Shown here: positions 7,855-17,715 of the stretch, in pieces
Numbering within the stretch: the first letter of the stretch is position 1
Layout of the letters: each line of letters begins with the position of its first letter
Assembly (NCBI RefSeq): GCF_025685605.1
Contig: NZ_JAGTUT010000001.1
Location: 806,001 to 870,000 of the forward strand
Length of the DNA stretch: 64,000 nt
Source of the DNA: Granulicella arctica
GTDB lineage: Bacteria > Acidobacteriota > Terriglobia > Terriglobales > Acidobacteriaceae
Direction: 5' to 3'
Translations under genes and position numbers: made by a program
The notes under the pieces: generated by a model
Databases searched by the model: none
Told to the model about the DNA's origin: nothing
Seen by the model: only the letters and a program-made list of their open reading frames with translations

Positions 7855-8946
7855 ATGCGCCTCCTCGGTCTCCTCCTGCTAGCCGTAACCGCCACCGCCC
7901 AGGCTCAATGGGATATCGAAGACCAGCCAACCACCGCCGACCTGCGCGGCGTCATCAACACCGGCGGCGGAGCCGTCTGGGCCAGCGGCACCCACGGCAC
8001 CGTAGTCCGCTCCGAGGACGGCGGCTACCTCTGGCAAGCCTGCTCCATCCCACCCGGAGCCGAGAAACTCGACTTCCGCGGCATCCAGGCATGGGACGAG
8101 AACACCGCCATCGTCATGTCCTCCGGCAAAGGCGACCTCTCCCGCCTCTACAAAACCACCGACGGCTGCAAATCATGGAAGCTCGTCTTCACCAACCCAG
8201 ACAAAGAAGGTTTTTGGGACGCCATCCTGAAGGTGACCAGCAAACAGCTATACCTTATGGGCGACCCAGTAGACGGAAAGTTTGCCATGTTCTACTCCGA
8301 CGACACAGGAAACATCTGGTCCATCGCCGACGACCCCGGCCTCGACGCGCCCAAAGATGCCGGAGCCTTCGCCGCCAGCAACAGCTCCCTCACCATCTCA
8401 GTCCCCTACCTTTTCTTTGGAACCGGCGGCGCCGATGCACCCCGTGTCTTCCACAGCGCTGCAAAATGCACCGTCGGCCAGACCGATGGAAGCTGCCCCA
8501 TAGCCTGGACCAGCACCCCTGTACCTCTCGCCTCAGGCAGTGCGGCCGCAGGTGTCTTCTCCCTCGCGACCCGCACCACCACCAACATGGCTGGTAAGAG
8601 CAAATCCATCATCATCGCCGTAGGAGGAATCTACGACAAACCTGACGCCACAGCTGGCACGTCCGCAACCTCAACTGACGGGGGCCTCACATGGATTCCG
8701 GCGACTACACCACCCCACGGCTACCGATCTGCCGTCGCCTACAACGCAAATCGCCAAATCCTCATCACCGTAGGCCCCAACGGCACCGACATCTCCACCG
8801 ACGACGGCAAAAACTGGCGCCCCCTCAAACCCCTCCCCGGCCAGGAACCCGACTGCGACCAGCACTGGAACGCCCTCTCCTACCCCTTCGTCGTAGGCCC
8901 CAAAGGTCGCATAGGCCGACTCAACACCAACGCCCTCCCCAAGTAG
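7855..8946 (+). CDS. Exported BNR/Asp-box repeat protein (YCF48-like beta-propeller)
   Basis: Secreted or periplasmic beta-propeller of 363 residues. I chose the ATG at 7855 because it begins a good signal peptide, MRLLGLLLLAVTATAQA, with a likely cut after AQA. Asp-box-like turns recur about every 50-60 residues: SEDGGYLW, TTDGCKSW, STDGGLTW and STDDGKNW, as in photosystem II assembly factor-like and sialidase-like propellers. Four or more Cys suggest disulfides. There is no catalytic triad of a sialidase, so a binding or structural role is more likely than hydrolysis. The gene stands alone, followed by a gene-free repeat region. Confidence 0.85.
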   Translation: MRLLGLLLLAVTATAQAQWDIEDQPTTADLRGVINTGGGAVWASGTHGTVVRSEDGGYLWQACSIPPGAEKLDFRGIQAWDENTAIVMSSGKGDLSRLYKTTDGCKSWKLVFTNPDKEGFWDAILKVTSKQLYLMGDPVDGKFAMFYSDDTGNIWSIADDPGLDAPKDAGAFAASNSSLTISVPYLFFGTGGADAPRVFHSAAKCTVGQTDGSCPIAWTSTPVPLASGSAAAGVFSLATRTTTNMAGKSKSIIIAVGGIYDKPDATAGTSATSTDGGLTWIPATTPPHGYRSAVAYNANRQILITVGPNGTDISTDDGKNWRPLKPLPGQEPDCDQHWNALSYPFVVGPKGRIGRLNTNALPK

Positions 8947-9094
8947 CCCCGGCAACCCACCCATAATTGTCATCCTGAGCGAAGTCGAAGGACCTGCGAC
9001 GGCACTTGCCTCTGCCTCTCTAACTCACATCCCCAAAAGAACCCGCATGCCTTTTCAGCCTAGGGAAACCCTGATTCAGTCCCGTCTCGTTAAG

Positions 9095-9152
9095 GGCACG
9101 GCTTCAGCCGTGCCACACGCTCAGTCATTAAAGCGCGGCTTTAGCCGCTGAG
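9095..9152. repeat. Pair of GC-rich palindromes (REP-like)
   Basis: GGCACGGCT-TC-AGCCGTGCC spans 9095-9114. GCGGCT-TT-AGCCGC spans 9135-9148, with a further outer pairing CTCAG (9119-9123) with CTGAG (9148-9152). Tight 2-base centres and pairing in tandem resemble REP elements. Confidence 0.6.
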
Positions 9153-9357
9153 GTACGTCTTCCGTTCCCTATCCGAATGATCGCCAACCGCGTCTGGTCA
9201 GAACTTCGTAACCTCGAAAAATGCGGCGTCTCCCTGAGGGCCGCAGGCCCGCTCGATACTAGCCTGGGGGCAACTCCCCAAGTACCAGATTAGCAATCAC
9301 GCAAGCACTGAAAGCCCGCTCCATAGAAACAGCCCAAGCATCCAGACGGCCCAAGAG

Positions 9358-9496
9358 AAAGTCGAACAATTTGACAATTTCGTACTCCCGGATGGATGCA
9401 AGTCAACGAATAACCCGAAGAGGTCCAGACTCCACCCAGACAAGTCCAGATCTAAGTACATTGTTTACAAGACTTTGGACTTGGAATGAAAAAATA
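9358..9496. repeat. Diverged repeat unit, copy A
   Basis: The start AAAGTCGAACAATTTGACAA, the middle GTCCAGA and CTAAGTACATTGTTT, and the end GAAAAAAT occur in the same order in copy B at 9557-9687. Copy A lacks the perfect hairpin of copy B. Confidence 0.6.
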
Positions 9497-9556
9497 AATG
9501 CAACTCTACACCGCCAGAGCCGCAAAATGTGAACCTCGCACGCTCTGCCAAAAACA

Positions 9557-9687
9557 AAAGTCGAACAACTTGACAATCTAAGACCTCACAGAGGCCCACT
9601 AACCCAAAAAGGTCTGGACCTGCGATAAGCAGGTCCAGACCTAAGTCCATTGTTTTGTTAGACCTTACACTCTAGACGAAAAAATCA
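9557..9687. repeat. Diverged repeat unit, copy B
   Basis: Parallels copy A: AAAGTCGAACAACTTGACAA at the start, GTCCAGACCTAAGTCCATTG in the middle and GACGAAAAAATCAA at the end. The right edge coincides with the stop codon of the SnoaL-like gene, and the unit contains that gene's terminator. Confidence 0.6.
9605..9642 (-). terminator. Strong intrinsic terminator of the SnoaL-like gene
   Basis: AGGTCTGGACCTGC (9610-9623) and GCAGGTCCAGACCT (9629-9642) form a perfect 14-bp stem with a 5-base loop. A run of five T follows on the minus strand (A's at 9606-9610). It lies 43 bp past the stop codon of the gene ending at 9685. Confidence 0.85.
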
Positions 9688-10101
9688 AGCGACCACATCC
9701 GCCCCAAGCTGCTGCAAAATCCCCAACTGGTCCGAACTTCCCCACCGCTCCACAATCTTTCCATCCACAAAGCGAGCAATCTGCATGCCACGCGCCGAAA
9801 TCTCCCGACCGGTAGGCGGAATTCCCATGAACACCCCGCGATGAGTCCCCGTTACCGTGTAGGCAATCGAGATATTATCCTCATCGGCAACAGCATGTTC
9901 AACATCGATCTTAAGGTCCGGAAAGGCCTCGCGGAACTCCGTAAAGAAGGCAATGAAACCCTCAGGTCCCGGCCCCTGCGTAGGGGCTGGATCGTGGTCA
10001 ATCACATCCGCTGACATCAACTGCTTGATTGCACCCAGGTTGCCGCTGTTCACAGCTGCACCGAACTTCTCTTGCGTCTCCATATTCACTTGCTGGCTCA
10101 T
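9685..10101 (-). CDS. SnoaL-like polyketide-cyclase/ester-cyclase fold protein
   Basis: Small alpha+beta-barrel protein of 138 residues in the NTF2/SnoaL superfamily. METQEKFGAAVNSGNLGAI, the Asp-His-rich MSADVIDHDP and the closing ARFVDGKIVERWGSSDQLGI are typical of the ester-cyclase group. The ATG at 10101 is chosen because AGGAGA stands 4 bases before it; a longer in-frame reading to 10371 runs through the neighbouring pseudopilin gene on a different frame and was rejected. The gene follows the pilus operon by 26 bp in the same direction and could be co-transcribed, but its family gives no link to pili. Substrate unknown. Confidence 0.88.
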   Translation of the reverse strand: MSQQVNMETQEKFGAAVNSGNLGAIKQLMSADVIDHDPAPTQGPGPEGFIAFFTEFREAFPDLKIDVEHAVADEDNISIAYTVTGTHRGVFMGIPPTGREISARGMQIARFVDGKIVERWGSSDQLGILQQLGADVVA

Positions 10102-10127
10102 GTTCTCTCCTGGCCAGTAAGATGCGC

Positions 10128-11168
10128 TTACTGAGGCGTCGGAGTAGGCGTCGAGCTCCCAAAACTTCCCGGCCCGGACGAGCTCCCCGACCCAAATCCG
10201 GAGGTCGAACCAGCACCGGTCCCGTTGATTCCAGGCGTCGTCGACCCGCCAATCCCAGGACTCGTAGCACTCGACCCAAACCCCGAAGCGCTCGACGAAG
10301 CAGGCCCCCCACCCAGCAGACTGGCCTTGGCCTTCAAAGCCTCGATCCGAGGATCGTAGATGAACTCCCACGTTGGGTAGGTCGTCTGCTCATTCAAAGT
10401 CACGATCGAGGTCCCCGTAGCAGCACTGCCAACCCCCATGATCGGCGCTCCAGTCCCTGTAAAGCTTGTGGCCGACTGGCTGCTGATCCCGCTCGCCCCA
10501 CCCGTCCCGGAACCAATCCCAGACCCCGTCCCACCCGTCCCCGACTGCCCCGAAGACCCAAACGAAGACGACCCGAACGAAGACCCCGAGGACCCTGAAG
10601 AAGATCCAAACGAGGATCCTGAACTCCCCGACGAGCCTCCAAACGAAGACCCGGAGCTTCCCGAAGAAGACCCGAACGACGAGCCCCCAAACGAAGAGCC
10701 CGATCCCGCAGTCGATCCAGCCGCCCCAGCCCCGACACTCCCGCTTGAAGCCATTCCAGCAGCGCTTCCCAACCCGCCGCTCGAACCAGCAAGCCCGCCC
10801 AGCGGCTGGCCGAAGAAGCCCTTCACCGTCGTCTTCGCCTCACCCACATGGATCAGCTTCCAGTCAGGCTTTCCAGTCATCGGATCGACAAAGCGCTGCC
10901 GGAGGAAGCGGACGTTATTCGACTTCTCAAGCTGCTCAATGGACCCCGGATAGTGTTGATTCTTCTTGTAATACCGGCGCACTGCCTGCACATATTCGTT
11001 CCCGCGATGGATCGACTCGACCTCCCGATCACGCCGCAACTGCTTCGCCATACGCGGTGCAGCAATGCCAAGCACCAGCAGGATGAGGAAGATCGCCACA
11101 ATCAGGCCGACGAGCATAAAGCCCTCCTCCTGCTTTCGCGAACCCGACTTGATCATCATTACGGTCAT
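10128..11168 (-). CDS. Pseudopilin with Gly/Ser/Phe-rich repeat tail
   Basis: Type IV pilin/GspG-like protein, 346 residues. A short basic leader ends in EEG, followed by FMLVGLIVAIFLILLVLGIA, a class III prepilin cleavage site (after Gly16) and hydrophobic helix. Position +5 of the mature protein is Gly where most pilins have Glu. Residues about 35-110 resemble minor GspG-type pseudopilins (RDREVESIHRGNEYVQAVRRYYKKN and a DPMTGKPDW turn). From about 120 to 220 the sequence is a low-complexity repeat of GSSFG and GSSSG units. It is the last gene of the pilB-M-N-O-P row, 6 bases after the PilP-like gene. It may be a minor or tip pilin; function inferred. Confidence 0.85.
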   Translation of the reverse strand: MTVMMIKSGSRKQEEGFMLVGLIVAIFLILLVLGIAAPRMAKQLRRDREVESIHRGNEYVQAVRRYYKKNQHYPGSIEQLEKSNNVRFLRQRFVDPMTGKPDWKLIHVGEAKTTVKGFFGQPLGGLAGSSGGLGSAAGMASSGSVGAGAAGSTAGSGSSFGGSSFGSSSGSSGSSFGGSSGSSGSSFGSSSGSSGSSFGSSSFGSSGQSGTGGTGSGIGSGTGGASGISSQSATSFTGTGAPIMGVGSAATGTSIVTLNEQTTYPTWEFIYDPRIEALKAKASLLGGGPASSSASGFGSSATSPGIGGSTTPGINGTGAGSTSGFGSGSSSGPGSFGSSTPTPTPQ

Positions 11169-11174
11169 AGAGAC

Positions 11175-11807
11175 TCAGTTCATCTGAAGAGGAAGTGTCT
11201 GGCGATTACTGTTCGCTATGTCTTCAACCACAATCGAGCGAGCATCCATGCTGATCACCCGGTACTTCCGTTGCACAATGTCGCCCGGCGAGACAAGGAA
11301 CACGTCCTCGCCATGCAGCAGAAAGGCAAGCTTGACACCCTTTGAATTCGTCTCGACCCCAAAGAACTTCAGGTCAATCGGCGCCGGGGGCGGAGGCCCA
11401 ACAGGCCCCGTCCGAACCGGAGCGATCAGGTCAGGCGTCCTAACCTTCGCCAGCAGCTTCGCAGCCGCGACCGTGGGAGCCGAATTCGCCGAGAAGATAT
11501 TGCGGCCATTTCCCGAATACACAAGCGACTCCGTCACCAGCATCGCCTCCATGTGCAAGGTCGGGTCGAGCTGAGCCTCTGTCGTTAGGGGAGCCTTGGA
11601 CGAGACCCCAACCGTGTTGCCAGTCGAGGGTACCTTTCGGGCTGCCGCAGCACCCGTCACTGGCGCAGAGGTCGCTACGACCGGAGCAGCCGGTGCATTT
11701 GCCGGCACATCCGGCGTGCTCAATTGCGAGTACAGAAAGTATCCGGCAATCAGCACAAATACCGCAAGAATGCTGTAGTTCCGTCGATCCTGTGGACTGA
11801 GGTTCAT
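11175..11807 (-). CDS. PilP/GspC-like inner-membrane pilus assembly protein
   Basis: Bitopic protein of 210 residues expected to link the inner-membrane platform to the outer-membrane secretin. It has a short cytoplasmic start (MNLSPQDRRNYS), one membrane helix (ILAVFVLIAGYFLYS), an Ala/Pro/Val-rich periplasmic linker, and a C-terminal domain IDLKFFGVETN...LLHGEDVFLVSPGDIV...RYRVI-like beta-strands typical of GspC homology regions and PilP. It overlaps the pilO stop by ATGA, and GAGGTG precedes the ATG. No lipobox is present, unlike classical PilP, so GspC-like is an equally good name. Confidence 0.8.
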   Translation of the reverse strand: MNLSPQDRRNYSILAVFVLIAGYFLYSQLSTPDVPANAPAAPVVATSAPVTGAAAARKVPSTGNTVGVSSKAPLTTEAQLDPTLHMEAMLVTESLVYSGNGRNIFSANSAPTVAAAKLLAKVRTPDLIAPVRTGPVGPPPPAPIDLKFFGVETNSKGVKLAFLLHGEDVFLVSPGDIVQRKYRVISMDARSIVVEDIANSNRQTLPLQMN

Positions 11808-12478
11808 TGCGGCACCTCGCTTCCATCAGTCACAGCGGCAGCAGCGTCGTCGATCGAAACCACCTTCGCACTGGTCTCATTTCCAACTGGAGCCCGCAAA
11901 TACGTCGTCAGCTTGATACGCAGATTGACCGTCCCGCTTTGCTGCCCATTCAGCGTAACGCCGCTGATCAGAAAGAACAGGCGATCCCGCTCCAGGCTAT
12001 TCATAAAGACGACCAGCGGGCGATACTCACCAACCAGGCTGGCATCGATGCGCCGCTGCGTCACGGCTCCCACAGCCCCAGCAAGCACCGGCGCTTCTCC
12101 GTATTGGACCCGGCTCAGCTTCACACCCTGCTTCTTGGCAAGCGCGCCAAGCTCTGCAATCACCTGCGAATCAGCGAAAGGCAACCGCTGCTGGTAGAAG
12201 CTGTCCGCATTTGCAGTAGCCCGCACAAGCTTTCCATCCAGACCACGAAGTGGTTGAGCAGCCTGTTCTGCCGTGTTCATCTGTTTAGTCTGCTGAGCAA
12301 TCGCGGCAGCGTCCTGGGTGCGCGCCGACTGCCACGCGAACGCCATGTGCACCAGCAGGTAGAGATTGACCAGCGCCAGCAAAGCTACTCCGGCAAAGTG
12401 CAGGTTGAGAATGGTGACGAATGTCTGCATCCGCTTGGTCACACGCTGGTGCGTTCCCGCGATGGCCTGGCTCATCAT
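11804..12478 (-). CDS. pilO: PilO-like pilus assembly protein
   Basis: Inner-membrane protein of 224 residues that pairs with PilN in the alignment complex. After a cytoplasmic start a membrane helix lies near residues 28-50 (LHFAGVALLALVNLYLLVHM), then a coiled-coil stretch with many Gln and Ala, then a ferredoxin-like periplasmic domain (LGALAKKQGVKLSRVQYGE and LVGEYRPLVVFMNSLERD) typical of PilO/GspM. Its start overlaps the pilN stop by four bases and its own stop overlaps the next gene, showing translational coupling. Confidence 0.87.
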   Translation of the reverse strand: MMSQAIAGTHQRVTKRMQTFVTILNLHFAGVALLALVNLYLLVHMAFAWQSARTQDAAAIAQQTKQMNTAEQAAQPLRGLDGKLVRATANADSFYQQRLPFADSQVIAELGALAKKQGVKLSRVQYGEAPVLAGAVGAVTQRRIDASLVGEYRPLVVFMNSLERDRLFFLISGVTLNGQQSGTVNLRIKLTTYLRAPVGNETSAKVVSIDDAAAAVTDGSEVPQ

Positions 12479-13203
12479 CGCCCTCCCCTTCGCAGAGACG
12501 GGTTGGTCACAGCACTTCCGCGCGGGGTGGTCACCGTCCCCGCTACAGATCCTGGCTTTACGGTAGTCACAGCCAGAGTGGGCAGCGGGTTGTAGCCGCT
12601 GATGATGTCGAACTCGACGCCAGGAGGACCAACAGGTGCCGTCACGGTCGTCGCCACTCCTCGCGGGCCGCCAGCCAATCCGCCACCGGAATCCTGCGTC
12701 TGCGCCGCCTCGTTGCTCAACCGAGGTGCCAGGAAACGGTGCGAGGTTTCGAGATTTCTGACCAATTGAACGGCCCGGTCACGCTCGCCGCTCACACGAA
12801 GTCGAATCAGCACCTCGCCCTCCGGCGTAATCGAAGGGTCGATACTCGTGACCTGCACACCCGCTGGCAGAACCTTTTCGAGGTCCATCATCACCGCTGT
12901 CCAGCTAAAGCTCTTTTTTACGAACAACTCGTTCAAAAACTGTGACCGTTCCAGCACGGACATATTTTGAGGCTGGTGCATGCGTCCTTCGTTCGAGCGC
13001 CGCTCCTGCTCAAAAGCAGCGGTCCTCGCACGGAGCGCATCCATGCGAACCTGCGCGTCATGCGCTTTGGCGTTCAGCAGGTGCAGCCCTAGACCGAGTC
13101 CGACTGCAAGGAGAGCCAGCGCGCCCATTGCGAGTCGAAGCCGCGCAAAGAGCGGCCGAAGTTCCACAAAGGGACGTGTTGCAAGATTGATTGCTATCCG
13201 CAT
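12475..13203 (-). CDS. pilN: PilN-like pilus assembly protein
   Basis: Inner-membrane fimbrial assembly protein of 242 residues. The N terminus MRIAINLATRPFVEL contains the I-N-L-A-T-R-P variant of the PilN INLLP motif that docks into PilM. One membrane helix follows (residues 24-45), then a coiled coil and a periplasmic ferredoxin-like fold (SFSWTAVMMDLEKVLPAGVQVTSID and LRVSGERDRAVQLVRNLE). The C-terminal 60 residues are Gly/Pro/Thr-rich and look disordered, longer than usual. The start overlaps the pilM stop by one base (TGATG). Confidence 0.88.
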   Translation of the reverse strand: MRIAINLATRPFVELRPLFARLRLAMGALALLAVGLGLGLHLLNAKAHDAQVRMDALRARTAAFEQERRSNEGRMHQPQNMSVLERSQFLNELFVKKSFSWTAVMMDLEKVLPAGVQVTSIDPSITPEGEVLIRLRVSGERDRAVQLVRNLETSHRFLAPRLSNEAAQTQDSGGGLAGGPRGVATTVTAPVGPPGVEFDIISGYNPLPTLAVTTVKPGSVAGTVTTPRGSAVTNPSLRRGGR

Positions 13204-14315
13204 CAGCTCTTCAACGCTCCCCGAATGCCGGCGAGCCAGCCTCGCGGGACACTTCCCGTTACGGTTGAATCGATCATCTCCGGGCTGACTATCTCGCGCA
13301 CGCGCATCTCCTGTCCGCCAAATCCAGCCTCACGCAACATATACCCAAGCCGCTCCGCATCTGTAACGCCGGCAGAGACGATGGTGCCCGGCGGTAGTCC
13401 AAGGGTGTCTTCAAAATAGGCAGCGGCTACACTGACCGCCTGTGTCACCTCGCGCGAACCAGAGGTGTGTGCCAACTCGCGAAGCTCCTCACGAACACCC
13501 TGCAGCACTGCATTCGATTCCGATTGCACCGCCTCGCGTGCCGCTTCGGCAGAAACACCCACGCCCACCGGCTGCTGCAATGCCCACTCCTCGATCGAAT
13601 TGTCATGGTCAACCAGGGGAAGCGAAACCATCGGCTCGACATAAGTCTCTTCTGTCGTCATATCGACGGAGCGATGCAGCAACAACACGCCACCCTGAAC
13701 GATCGCGGTCGTCACGCCCTTGGGCCCGGCATTGACGACCAGTGTTGCAGATTCAGAAACATCCAGGCCGGCCAGCACAGCAAGCGTGCTCGGAATCACA
13801 GCGCCAGGCTCAAATCCTGCTTCCCGGACAACTGCCTCATACTCGCGAAGGACCTCGCGAGGCATCGCCACCGCAACAACGCGGACGATGGCCTTGCCCG
13901 TAGACATAACCTGGTAGCTGATCGCAGCGTCTTCTGCGTCAAACGGCAGCATCTTCTTCAATCGAAAACGGACGACCGGTAAAGCCTCTGCAAGTTTGCC
14001 TGGAAGCGAGTCAAAGTCCAGAAGGAGAACCCGAACTGAGGCATCTGGAACGATGAGCGTTACCTCGCGCCCGCGGCCATTCGTCTTATCCGCCACAGCT
14101 TCAAGCGCCTTCCGGAGAGCCGCAGCCACCACACTGCTGCTGGCCACGTTGCCGGGCTTCAATCCTGCGACAATTGCCCCATCAGCGAAGTTGGCCCGTG
14201 ACACGGCTAGAAGGATCGCGGCGGCATCAGCAGCGCGAGCCGCTACTACACCTTCCGCGCGAATCTCTACAGCGAGACGGGGGCGTGTCCCCAGGGTTGT
14301 CGGTAAAAATTCCAT
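13203..14315 (-). CDS. pilM: PilM-like actin-fold pilus assembly ATPase
   Basis: Cytoplasmic actin-like protein of 370 residues that binds PilN. The sequence shows the FtsA/PilM fold: LAVEIRAEGVVAARA as the first phosphate-loop strand pair, EVTLIVPDASVRVLLLDFDSLP, and RFRLKKMLPFDAEDAAISYQ, which is strongly PilM-like. SATLVVNAGPKGVTTAIVQGG corresponds to the second nucleotide-binding hairpin, although the usual Asp-x-Gly is replaced by N-A-G-P. That change may weaken nucleotide binding. The gene follows pilB by 32 bp. Confidence 0.88.
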   Translation of the reverse strand: MEFLPTTLGTRPRLAVEIRAEGVVAARAADAAAILLAVSRANFADGAIVAGLKPGNVASSSVVAAALRKALEAVADKTNGRGREVTLIVPDASVRVLLLDFDSLPGKLAEALPVVRFRLKKMLPFDAEDAAISYQVMSTGKAIVRVVAVAMPREVLREYEAVVREAGFEPGAVIPSTLAVLAGLDVSESATLVVNAGPKGVTTAIVQGGVLLLHRSVDMTTEETYVEPMVSLPLVDHDNSIEEWALQQPVGVGVSAEAAREAVQSESNAVLQGVREELRELAHTSGSREVTQAVSVAAAYFEDTLGLPPGTIVSAGVTDAERLGYMLREAGFGGQEMRVREIVSPEMIDSTVTGSVPRGWLAGIRGALKS

Positions 14316-14347
14316 GCCGTCCTAGACTAACCGTTCCCCTTCATTTC

Positions 14348-15982
<1,635 letters not shown>

Positions 15983-16388
15983 GCCTGTAAGACTCCCCTC
16001 TTTCCAACTCGTCACAATGAAAATCCGGACACTTCCACGTCAAATCGAAACCAGGACACCGACCTTAGTTGTAGTCCATCAGCCAGCCATGCGGAGTGGA
16101 AAGCTTCCAATGTGCGGGAAACATTGCCCCAATGTGGTCATCATACTGTCAGGAGTTCTGGACGCCATCTGGGCAACGAATCTATTCTCCCGCCTATGAG
16201 AGCTACTTTGCTACCGCCGCACCTTCGATGCTGGTGGGAAGACGCCCAGCCCACTTCGACCGAGCCAACCTTCGTTCATTTATTCTGGCACCTGTTGGTG
16301 CCCTTTTTGAGAGGGACGACTCAAGTAGAGTGCGGTCATCCATGAGAGCGAAGGAGTTAAGTGCTGCGCTGGAAGGAGTGATGGTAGA
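15983..16388. other. Gap between pilC and pilB without a gene
   Basis: I find no protein-like frame on either strand. The gap holds a possible promoter region for the pilB operon, including two CCAATGTG copies (16107-16114 and 16129-16136) with the inverted core CATTG between them. A hairpin, GGCACC-TGTT-GGTGCC at 16287-16302, is followed by CTTTTT on the plus strand. Confidence 0.6.
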
Positions 16389-17588
16389 TCACTGGCTGGT
16401 TCCACCTGCACTCAGGCTGAAGATCGGCAGATACAAGGCAATCAGAATCGTGACCACCACGCCGCCCATAACGATGAGTATCAGCGGTTCGATGAGACTC
16501 ATTGCGGCGGTGAGATTTGTCTGCACGTCCTCCTCAAAGAACTCCGCTACGGAGTTCAACATCTGCGGCAGGGCACCCGTGCTCTCGCCAACCTCAATCA
16601 TTTCAATGGCTAGTTCTGGAAATACCTTTGTAGCCTGAAGGCTGACCGAAAGCCCTTTACCCTCGCGAACCGTTTCAACGGAGCGATAGACCGCATTGCT
16701 GATTTGTTTGGAATCAATCGATCGAGCCGCTGTTTCCAGTGAAGGAACCAGGGGAAGCCCGCCGGTCAGGAGTGTTGAGAGGGTTCGGGAAAAGAGTCCT
16801 ACCTGATACTTGAGCCAGACATTTCCAAAGATCGGAAGCGCGATCCTGATGCGGTCCAGCGTGGTCGATCCTGCGTCCGTCTTCGACCAGCGGTATAACA
16901 GATACCCCGCGATGATAAGAACAATACCCACATAGATCCCATCTTTCTGCGCATAACGTCCCAGATCCAGCAGGAAGACGGTCAATCCAGGTAGCTTCGT
17001 CCCGAGCTGATCATAAAGCTGGGCAAATCGCGGCACTACGAACGTGATCAGGAAGATGAAGAGCGCGATCACCATTACGACCAGCAGTGCAGGGTAGATT
17101 AGGCTGGCTTTAAGTTTTTTCCTGAAGGTAAGTGAGACCCGTTGGAAGTCGAGGAAGCGCTGCAAAACCTCCTCGAGATTTCCTGACCGTTCCCCTGCGA
17201 GCAGAGTTGTCGTGTACACAACCGGGAAGCCCCCTTGCGCTTCAAAAGCTGAAGATATCGACTCTCCTGTCTTAACGCGAGAGCTGACATTCTCAAGTTG
17301 GGCACGAAATTCGGGCGCTTTTTGGCGCCGAGCCAGCAGTTCGAGCGAGCCAAGGATCGGCAACCCTGCGCGGATCAATGTCAGAAATTGCTGATTGAAG
17401 ATAAGAAAATTCTCGAGTTTGACCTTCTTTTTACCCGTTCCTCCGAGAGATCCCTTGGATTTGACTGAATAGACGTAATAGCCAGCCTGAATAAATCGTG
17501 CCCGCAGTTCGTCTGCCGTCGCCGCGGCATGAGATTGCTCCTGAACTCGTCCACGTTCGTCCGCCAGCTTGATTACAAACTCTGCCAT
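16389..17588 (-). CDS. pilC: PilC/GspF-type inner-membrane platform protein
   Basis: Polytopic platform protein of 399 residues, a standard size. It carries two T2SSF domains, each of the pattern F-x-R-x-L-x-x-L-x-x-x-G-x-P: FNQQFLTLIRAGLPILGSLE in the first and LFSRTLSTLLTGGLPLVPSLE in the second. Conserved Gly-Glu turns (AGERSGNLEEVL and IEVGESTGALPQML) follow each. Three membrane helices are visible, with the last one, LIVMGGVVVTILIALYLPIF, at the C terminus. It lies 406 bp upstream of pilB and is read in the same direction, so it may have its own promoter. No pilT or pilQ gene is near. Confidence 0.95.
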   Translation of the reverse strand: MAEFVIKLADERGRVQEQSHAAATADELRARFIQAGYYVYSVKSKGSLGGTGKKKVKLENFLIFNQQFLTLIRAGLPILGSLELLARRQKAPEFRAQLENVSSRVKTGESISSAFEAQGGFPVVYTTTLLAGERSGNLEEVLQRFLDFQRVSLTFRKKLKASLIYPALLVVMVIALFIFLITFVVPRFAQLYDQLGTKLPGLTVFLLDLGRYAQKDGIYVGIVLIIAGYLLYRWSKTDAGSTTLDRIRIALPIFGNVWLKYQVGLFSRTLSTLLTGGLPLVPSLETAARSIDSKQISNAVYRSVETVREGKGLSVSLQATKVFPELAIEMIEVGESTGALPQMLNSVAEFFEEDVQTNLTAAMSLIEPLILIVMGGVVVTILIALYLPIFSLSAGGTSQ

Positions 17589-17668
17589 AGCTTCCTAGTC
17601 GATCGACTTCGCCCTGCTTCTGTTCATCTTAGACGTTTGTGCGTACATTTTGCCGCAGACGCAGAAAC

Positions 17669-17688
17669 GCCCCGCGTACCCGCGGGGC
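17669..17688 (-). terminator. GC-rich hairpin after the Fe-S carrier gene
   Basis: GCCCCGCG (17669-17676) and CGCGGGGC (17681-17688) form an 8-bp stem with a 4-base loop, 28 bp past the stop codon. On the minus strand it is followed by GTTTCTG, a weak T-tract. Confidence 0.6.
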
Positions 17689-17715
17689 GTCCTAACATCG
17701 ATTCGGAATCTCGGA

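Larger units (their letters stand above)
8947..9684. other. Gene-free region with several repeat families
   Basis: No convincing gene. It holds, in order, a dispersed-type sequence (TCATCCTGAGCGAAGTCGAA, about 8970-8990), two GC-rich palindromes (9095-9114 and 9135-9148), and two diverged copies of a roughly 135-bp unit (9358-9496 and 9557-9687). The second copy contains a strong terminator hairpin on the minus strand. An open frame of 61 codons on the minus strand at 9465-9650 runs across these repeats and is not believed. Confidence 0.75.

Noticed and set aside
9465-9650. 61-codon minus-strand frame in the repeat island
   Set aside because: It covers parts of two repeat copies and a terminator hairpin, so coding is implausible.
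9685-10371. Longer 228-codon version of the SnoaL-like protein
   Set aside because: The first 90 residues overlap the pseudopilin gene in another frame and are Trp/Gly/Arg-rich. The ATG at 10101 has a proper ribosome site and starts at the family boundary.
16287-16308. Plus-strand terminator-like hairpin in the pilC/pilB gap
   Set aside because: It has a stem of 6 bp and CTTTTT, but no plus-strand gene precedes it. Kept only as a remark.
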